Assembly: GCA_049516595.1 (NCBI GenBank)
Contig: JBEKSY010000046.1
Coordinates: forward strand, 1-19,394
Length of the DNA stretch: 19,394 nt
Direction: 5' to 3'
From: JBEKHT01 sp049516595
GTDB taxonomy: Bacteria > Chloroflexota > Anaerolineae > Anaerolineales > RBG-16-64-43
In this document: in pieces, positions 15,208-19,394 of the stretch
Layout of the letters: each line of letters begins with the position of its first letter
Numbering within the stretch: position 1 is the first letter of the stretch
Notes under the pieces: generated by a model
What the model was told of the DNA's origin: nothing
The model's database searches: none
The model's input: the letters and a program-made list of their open reading frames with translations, nothing else
Program-made: the position numbers and the translations under genes

Positions 15208-16292
15208 GCGATCATCTCTGCCAGGGCCTCCAGACGTGTTTGGGCTTGCAAGGAGAGGGGATCGTTGAGGTCCGCCTCCAAGACTACCGAGGGGACCCCT
15301 GCCTCCCTCAATCCCTGGCGTAGACTGGGCAGTGGGAACAGCTCAGGCTCGCAAAACTTAACCAGGCAGAACACGACTCCCTTCGCCTCAGTCCGTTGGG
15401 TCAGGTGCAGAAGGTGCTCGAGCCGAGAGTCGATGGAACTCCCGCGGGTCGAGTCAGGAGGAGCCCCCAGGAGCCCCTGCGCCATGCGCTCGAAGGGGTC
15501 GTCGCTCTCACCCGGGGGGTAGACCCTTCGCCCGCAGGCGATGAGGTCGTCGCCCGCGACGACCACCCCCATCCGATCGAGAGCCGAGAGCATGGCCATG
15601 GGCTCGGGCAGCACTCCGCTCAAGACGAACCGAGTCCCGCGGACCGGCTCGCGAGTTTCGGCAGCCAGGGCGGACTCGCCGAGGGTGGTAAAAACCTCGG
15701 CGGGCAGGTACTCTCGGGAGCGGACGAGCTGGTAATGCTCGAGATTGGAGAGGGAGAGGCTAAGTCGTTCTGCATGTAACCTGTGAAGCACCCCATCCGC
15801 CCTCTCCTCTCGGCGGATCGCCTCCCACAGCTCCCAGGTATCGAGTGGACGTCCCGCGCAGGATGCCAAGCGGGTCGCCAACTCGCGCAGTTCCTCGCTC
15901 AGGAAAGCGACCCCCGCGGCGGTGTGACTACGGGGAATATAGATGGGGAGAACCGGCTGCCTGGGCTGCACGAAATCAATCAGGACGCTGGCCAAGCCCT
16001 GGAGCGAATCGCAACCGTGAGGGACCACGATCAGGTCAGCGATATCCAGTCCGCCAGACAGCAAGAAGGAGAGTGCATTGCGGACAATCGAGCAGACGTA
16101 GGGTTGCAGGTGGGCTGCCCCGGGGGCATAGTCCATCCCTGGGGGCCCCCAAACCTCAACCGGGAGGAAATTGAAGGCCCTCAGCAGGGCCCGCGGGTAG
16201 TGGATCGGCAGGACAGCCGCAACCCGGCCTCCCTGTGCCTTGTGCGCATGGGTCACATCTGAGCGGCGTGGAATTGCAGGAAATCTTCCCAT
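15204..16292 (-). CDS. 2-hydroxyacyl-CoA dehydratase / benzoyl-CoA reductase-type subunit (smaller)
   Basis: This 362-residue second subunit is of the same family (HgdB/FldC/BcrC-like). Family features are the N-terminal LPIHYPRALLRAFNFLPVEVWG block at about 28-49, Cys67 (YVCSIVRNAL), Cys94 (VVPHGCDSLQG) and Cys309/Cys313 (VVFCLVKFCEPE) followed by GVPSVVLEADLN. Three of these cysteines probably bind a [4Fe-4S] cluster. The frame is open back to a TTG at 16307, but the ATG at 16292 has GGAG 6 bases upstream and is preferred. It is the first gene of the operon; its stop overlaps the start of the larger subunit. Pairing of unequal 362- and 442-residue subunits argues for a heterodimer and against a single-subunit double-cubane protein. 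Confidence 0.9.
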   Translation of the reverse strand: MGRFPAIPRRSDVTHAHKAQGGRVAAVLPIHYPRALLRAFNFLPVEVWGPPGMDYAPGAAHLQPYVCSIVRNALSFLLSGGLDIADLIVVPHGCDSLQGLASVLIDFVQPRQPVLPIYIPRSHTAAGVAFLSEELRELATRLASCAGRPLDTWELWEAIRREERADGVLHRLHAERLSLSLSNLEHYQLVRSREYLPAEVFTTLGESALAAETREPVRGTRFVLSGVLPEPMAMLSALDRMGVVVAGDDLIACGRRVYPPGESDDPFERMAQGLLGAPPDSTRGSSIDSRLEHLLHLTQRTEAKGVVFCLVKFCEPELFPLPSLRQGLREAGVPSVVLEADLNDPLSLQAQTRLEALAEMIA

Positions 16293-16712
16293 AGTATCTC
16301 CGCCCAAGCCCCTCCTCTTCCCTTCCTAGCATACAAGAGGAGAGGGCGAATTCAACGCGACGGATGTCCCCTCCGCCAAGTTGATTTCTTCCTGGCAATC
16401 CCAAGGGAGAAAAGTCAAGATCCGCCCCCCAGGAAGGTCCCTCTCCTCATGGCGCCTTCCCACCCACTCTGGGCCCAAATCAGACCGCTCGGCATCGATC
16501 GACGCAGGATGGGTTTGCAGTCCATTCAGGAACTCAGACAACGCGCACTCAACCAAAACAGCCGGAGATCCCGAGGGGACCAGCAGCCTGCGCGCCATGG
16601 GGGGTCGGAGATGGCCCACTGCGTGGCTCGCCCAAGCCCGAGAACTGCCGGAGAAAGGATCCGGGCGGCCGACAGGGGGCAATGGGTCCGGCCCCCCCGC
16701 AGCCACTGGGCC
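16293..16712. other. intergenic region upstream of dehydratase operon
   Basis: About 420 bp separate the corrinoid gene from the dehydratase operon on the same strand. Translations of open frames here (for example the plus frame from 16381) look compositional. A likely promoter at 16328-16355 makes the dehydratase operon an independent transcription unit. Near the end of the corrinoid gene, G- and C-runs around 16675-16700 could form a weak terminator stem. Confidence 0.5.
16328..16355 (-). promoter_or_regulatory. putative promoter of the dehydratase operon
   Basis: On the minus strand TTGAAT (16355-16350) and TATGCT (16333-16328) are 16 bases apart; each matches 4 of 6 consensus positions. 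Transcription would begin near 16321 and give a leader of about 30 bases before the ATG at 16292. Confidence 0.45.
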
Positions 16713-17339
16713 TTACAGCAGCGACTTGGCCAGGGCGACGGCTCGGCTCGCATCCGGGGCATACCCGTCCGCACCGATCTCCTTCGCATACTCGACGGTC
16801 AGCGGGGCGCCCCCGACAATCACCTTAACCTGATTGCGAAGGCCAAGGTCGTCCACGGCTTCAATGGCCGCCTTCATGTTTCTCATGGTCGTGGTGAGCA
16901 GCGCGGACATGCCCAGTAGCACCGGGTGATGCTCACGCACCGCCGCCGCAAACCTCTCGGGGGGCACGTCCGTCCCCAAGTCGATGATCTCATAGCCCGC
17001 ACCCTCGAGCATCATCGCAACCAGGTTCTTGCCAATGTCATGCAGATCGCCTTTCACGGTTCCAATGACCACTTTGCCTCGCATGGCAACCCCCTGCTGG
17101 GCCAGCAGGGGTCGAAGGAGCGCCAGCCCCGCTTGCATGGCCCGTGCGGCAATCAGCATCTCCGGGACATAGAACTCACCGCGCTCGAAACGGGCACCCA
17201 CCTCCGACATCGCGGCGATGAGTCCCTCGTTCAGGATCTGCTCCGGCCTGTGCCCCGCCGCGAGCGCAGCCTTCACCTCACCCTGGACGGCTGCCGTCTT
17301 ACCACTGATCACCGCCTCCATTAGTTGCTGAAGAGCCAT
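16713..17339 (-). CDS. corrinoid (cobalamin-binding) methyltransferase carrier protein
   Basis: This 208-residue protein has the two-domain layout of methyltransferase corrinoid proteins (MtaC/MtbC/MttC-like). The N-terminal helical cap at about 1-85 contains EGLIAAMSEVGARFERGEFYVPEML, and the B12-binding Rossmann domain follows at about 88-208. GDLHDIGKN at 97-105 has His100 as the lower cobalt ligand, with SALLTT at 145-150 and GGAP at 176-179 completing the site. Such proteins take a methyl group from a substrate (methanol, methylamines, betaines, methoxylated aromatics) through a partner methyltransferase and pass it to tetrahydrofolate or another acceptor. The ATG at 17339 has GGAGAG upstream. 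No MtaB/MttB-type methyltransferase and no corrinoid-activating ferredoxin are in the window, so the substrate is unknown. Confidence 0.93.
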   Translation of the reverse strand: MALQQLMEAVISGKTAAVQGEVKAALAAGHRPEQILNEGLIAAMSEVGARFERGEFYVPEMLIAARAMQAGLALLRPLLAQQGVAMRGKVVIGTVKGDLHDIGKNLVAMMLEGAGYEIIDLGTDVPPERFAAAVREHHPVLLGMSALLTTTMRNMKAAIEAVDDLGLRNQVKVIVGGAPLTVEYAKEIGADGYAPDASRAVALAKSLL

Positions 17340-17442
17340 GGGGTTCTCTCCGTTGATTGGGAAATCGATCAGGATCCGATCCCGGCAGGGCCGGTCTTTT
17401 GAATATCATTATCTCATTTTCCTCTCCCCTCCCGCCTGCTTG

Positions 17443-17465
17443 CGGAGTTCGAATTCGCTCCTCCG
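17443..17465. repeat. palindrome upstream of corrinoid gene, candidate operator
   Basis: The palindrome CGAATTCG (17450-17457) lies between CGGAG (17443-17447) and CTCCG (17461-17465), giving a near-symmetrical 23-bp site about 105 bp upstream of the corrinoid start. It could bind a dimeric regulator; nothing else supports this. Confidence 0.3.
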
Positions 17466-18010
17466 GGATTCGGCAGGGTCGTTGCAAGATCGGCTTCTTC
17501 TTCCGGGCCAGCGAAGTGCCTGGAGGGTGGCCCTAATCGCCTCGATCCTTTCGTTAAGGCGGCATGAGGAGAGGGTGGCGTCAGCAGGAAGCATAGGGTG
17601 CATTCCACTTTGTTCCCCTCCGGGTGTCGCTAAGACCGTATCGCGCTAGCCGCGGATGCAAGGACACCTCCACCCAGCCTTGGGAGGCCCGAAATGGCTT
17701 ACAGCCGCCCTGATTACGAGACCATAACCATACCCGAAAGGGACGATAACAGACCGTGTTGGGAGGGATAAGGCTAAACAGGTATGAGGGGAACGAAATG
17801 AGCGGATTTCGGCAACCGACAAGGGGGGGCGGCATGAGAAGAATGGATCCGTTTCGGCGCCCATCCCGGGCAGCGCCACTCCCCCCTACCCTCCAGCTCA
17901 ATTTAGACCGAATCCGTTTGGGAGCGGCCCCGGCCAGGAGCCCACTCGCGTCGAGTCCCCGTCGAACTGAACGCGCCTGCCGACGAGTACGCCAACGCGT
18001 TTTGATGCAT

Positions 18011-18031
18011 ACTGGGGAGGAATGCCCCAGT
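18011..18031 (+). repeat. stem-loop upstream of dhaK
   Basis: ACTGGGG (18011-18017) and CCCCAGT (18025-18031) form a perfect 7-bp stem with loop AGGAATG, 160 bp before the dhaK start. There is no U-run after it, so it is more likely a leader structure or binding site than a terminator. Confidence 0.4.
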
Positions 18032-18069
18032 TCGGAATCGAGCGGGACGATCAGCGGAGGGTCAAATTG

Positions 18070-18095
18070 TTGCTGCCCTGCCTTGGGCCGGGCAA
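18070..18095 (+). repeat. imperfect stem-loop in the dhaK leader
   Basis: TTGC (18070-18073) pairs with GCAA (18092-18095) and GCCC (18075-18078) with GGGC (18085-18088), around loop TGCCTT with a small internal loop. It lies just downstream of the 18011-18031 hairpin, so the two could be part of one structured leader. Confidence 0.3.
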
Positions 18096-18191
18096 TTGGG
18101 CTGTGGTCAGGGGAGGCACCCCATGGGCAGCGACCCAGGAGCGGAACACCGAAATCAGGGCGTGAGCCCAGCCTAAGAGGAGCAGCTGGCT

Positions 18192-19265
18192 ATGAAGAAG
18201 TTGATTAACAGTCCAGACAGCGTTGTGGCCGAGAGCCTTCAGGGAATGGCGGCCGCGTACGCGGGAAGGATCTACTGTCACTTTGATCCAACCTTCGTCT
18301 GCCGGGCCGACGCGCCCGTGGCCGGGAAGGTGGCGATTGTGTCAGGCGGGGGGAGCGGTCACGAGCCGATGCACGCGGGCTTCGTGGGGCGAGGGATGCT
18401 AGATGCGGCCTGCCCCGGCCAGGTTTTCACTTCCCCCACCCCGGATCAGATCCGGGAAGCCATCCGGGCGGTGCACGGCGGGAGGGGGGTTCTCAACATC
18501 GTCAAGAACTACAGCGGCGACGTGATGAACTTCGAGATGGCGGCGGAGCTCGCTCACGCCGAGGGGATCCGCATTGCCAACATCCTCATTGACGACGACA
18601 CGGCGGTCAAAGACAGCCTCTACACCCAGGGGCGGCGAGGCTTGGGGACCACGGTGCTGGCAGAAAAGATCTGCGGCGCGGCGGCTGAGAAGGGCTACGA
18701 CCTGAACCGGCTGGCTGCTTTGTGCCGCCAAGTGAACCTGAGCGGGCGAAGCGTGGGATTGGCCCTGACCTCGTGCACCGTCCCCGCCAAAGGGGCTCCC
18801 ACTTTTCAACTCGGCGAGAGGGAGATGGAGGTCGGGATCGGGATTCACGGGGAGCCGGGCCGAGAGCGGATGCGCCTAATGACCGCCGACCAGATCACCG
18901 AGATGCTGGCCGGTTCGATCCTGGAGGACCCCGCATATTCGCGCCAGGTCCGCGAGTGGGACCAAGCCAAAGGGGATTGGTCGGAAGTGGAATTGATCTC
19001 GCCTCCTTTTGAGAAGGGGGATCGGTTGCTCGCCTTCGTCAACAGCATGGGGGGGACGCCGCTCGCAGAGCTGTTCATCGTGTACCGCAAGCTGGCCGAG
19101 ATTTGCACTCAGAAAGGGTTCCCCATCGTCCGGAATCTGATCGGGCCCTATATCACTTCGCTGGAAATGCAAGGGGTCTCCATCACCCTGCTCCGCCTCG
19201 ACGAGGAACTGATCGACCTCTGGGACGCGCCGGTCAATACCCCGGCTCTGCGATGGGGAGTCTAG
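18192..19265 (+). CDS. dhaK: dihydroxyacetone kinase, substrate-binding subunit DhaK
   Basis: This 357-residue protein is full length compared with E. coli DhaK (356). His219 in GIGIHGEPG matches the histidine that binds dihydroxyacetone covalently as a hemiaminal. His57 in SGGGSGHEP and Asp110 in KNYSGDVMNF match the other catalytic residues. DhaK works with the ADP- or ATP-binding subunit DhaL, and in PTS-linked systems with DhaM, to make dihydroxyacetone phosphate in the cytoplasm; some relatives act on other triose or tetrose ketones. The ATG has AGAGGAG about 9 bases upstream. An insertion-sequence end begins 3 bases after the stop, so the expected dhaL is not next to it here and may lie beyond the element or elsewhere. 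Confidence 0.95.
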   Translation: MKKLINSPDSVVAESLQGMAAAYAGRIYCHFDPTFVCRADAPVAGKVAIVSGGGSGHEPMHAGFVGRGMLDAACPGQVFTSPTPDQIREAIRAVHGGRGVLNIVKNYSGDVMNFEMAAELAHAEGIRIANILIDDDTAVKDSLYTQGRRGLGTTVLAEKICGAAAEKGYDLNRLAALCRQVNLSGRSVGLALTSCTVPAKGAPTFQLGEREMEVGIGIHGEPGRERMRLMTADQITEMLAGSILEDPAYSRQVREWDQAKGDWSEVELISPPFEKGDRLLAFVNSMGGTPLAELFIVYRKLAEICTQKGFPIVRNLIGPYITSLEMQGVSITLLRLDEELIDLWDAPVNTPALRWGV

Positions 19266-19267
19266 GC

Positions 19268-19394
19268 TGTCCAGTACCGGATAGGTGTTGACACATCAGG
19301 CCTTTGCTGTGGTGTCATTTTGGGTCTCCCGCTTGGTGAAGATCTCTGCAGGGGTTCGGCCTTGCGTGCGATAGCCCTGGTGGGGCCGCTGATG
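19268..19394. mobile_element. insertion sequence end (IS481/IS3-like), partial
   Basis: A sequence starting TGTCCAGTACC at 19268 precedes the 3' end of a transposase gene and is probably the terminal inverted repeat; elements of this group often begin with TGT. Only one end is inside the window, so neither the opposite repeat nor a target-site duplication can be checked. It starts 3 bp after the dhaK stop codon. Confidence 0.6.
19296..19394 (-). CDS. transposase C-terminus (integrase core, IS481/IS3-like), partial
   Basis: The last 32 codons of a minus-strand gene run in from beyond the window and stop at TGA 19296. They contain HQRPHQGYRTQGRTPAEIF, the tail of DDE integrase-core transposases (rve_3 type) that follows the catalytic glutamate region, then a short polar end. 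The catalytic core lies outside. IS481 and IS3 families share this tail and cannot be separated here. Confidence 0.75.
   Translation of the reverse strand, partial: HQRPHQGYRTQGRTPAEIFTKRETQNDTTAKA

Larger units (their letters stand above)
17340..18191. other. 852-bp divergent region between corrinoid gene and dhaK
   Basis: No convincing gene is present; a plus-strand frame from 17756 has a random-looking Arg/Pro-rich translation. On the corrinoid side there is an extended palindrome at 17443-17465. On the dhaK side there are two stem-loops, at 18011-18031 and 18070-18095. I saw no tRNA and no recognisable cobalamin riboswitch box. Confidence 0.5.

Noticed and set aside
13056..16292. Calling the operon a complete class I benzoyl-CoA reductase (BcrABCD)
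   Set aside because: Only one activator ATPase is present, whereas that enzyme has two different ATPase subunits. The substrate is left open.
17340..18191. Cobalamin riboswitch for the corrinoid gene
   Set aside because: Neither strand shows a convincing B12 box or the expected surrounding helices by eye.

Overview
The window is bacterial, GC-rich and gene-dense, with ATG/GTG/TTG starts, purine-rich ribosome binding sites and operons with overlapping stop/start codons. Oxygen-sensitive radical enzymes (a 4-hydroxybutyryl-CoA dehydratase and a 2-hydroxyacyl-CoA dehydratase/benzoyl-CoA reductase-type system with its ATP-dependent activator), a corrinoid methyl-carrier protein and an acyl-CoA ligase point to an anaerobic or facultatively anaerobic organism living on organic acids or C1 compounds. 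The phylum cannot be fixed from this sequence.

Left part (1-5700): the 3'-truncated end of a MarR-type regulator gene (minus) faces a TetR-type regulator across a 400-bp divergent region. That region has a near-consensus promoter with a 17-bp palindrome just upstream. The TetR gene heads a five-gene operon: two YbhS/YbhR-like ABC-2 permeases and two separate ATPases. The ATPases correspond to the two halves of E. coli YbhF, and the first has a degenerate nucleotide site. No HlyD-type adaptor is present. The likely role is a regulated exporter.

Middle (5700-11335): on the minus strand lie a broken lipoprotein/molybdopterin oxidoreductase gene (frameshift), a DinB-fold protein and a small membrane protein interrupted by one in-frame TAG. 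Divergent from the last is a 4-hydroxybutyryl-CoA dehydratase (abfD) with all four iron-sulfur ligands. It converges on a TauE/SafE-type anion permease. A 773-bp region without a convincing gene follows.

Right part (11336-19394): a long-chain/medium-chain-type acyl-CoA ligase (plus) converges, with a 10-bp gap, on a minus-strand operon encoding the two subunits of a 2-hydroxyacyl-CoA dehydratase/benzoyl-CoA reductase-type enzyme and its BadF/HgdC-type activator. Upstream of that operon, behind its own 400-bp gap, is a minus-strand corrinoid protein gene. After an 850-bp divergent region comes dhaK (dihydroxyacetone kinase substrate-binding subunit). Three bases after its stop the end of an insertion sequence begins; the C-terminus of its transposase runs off the window.

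The most interesting part is 8222-17339: two ketyl-radical-type dehydratase/reductase systems, an acyl-CoA ligase and an orphan corrinoid carrier in one neighbourhood, without the usual partner genes that would identify the substrate.
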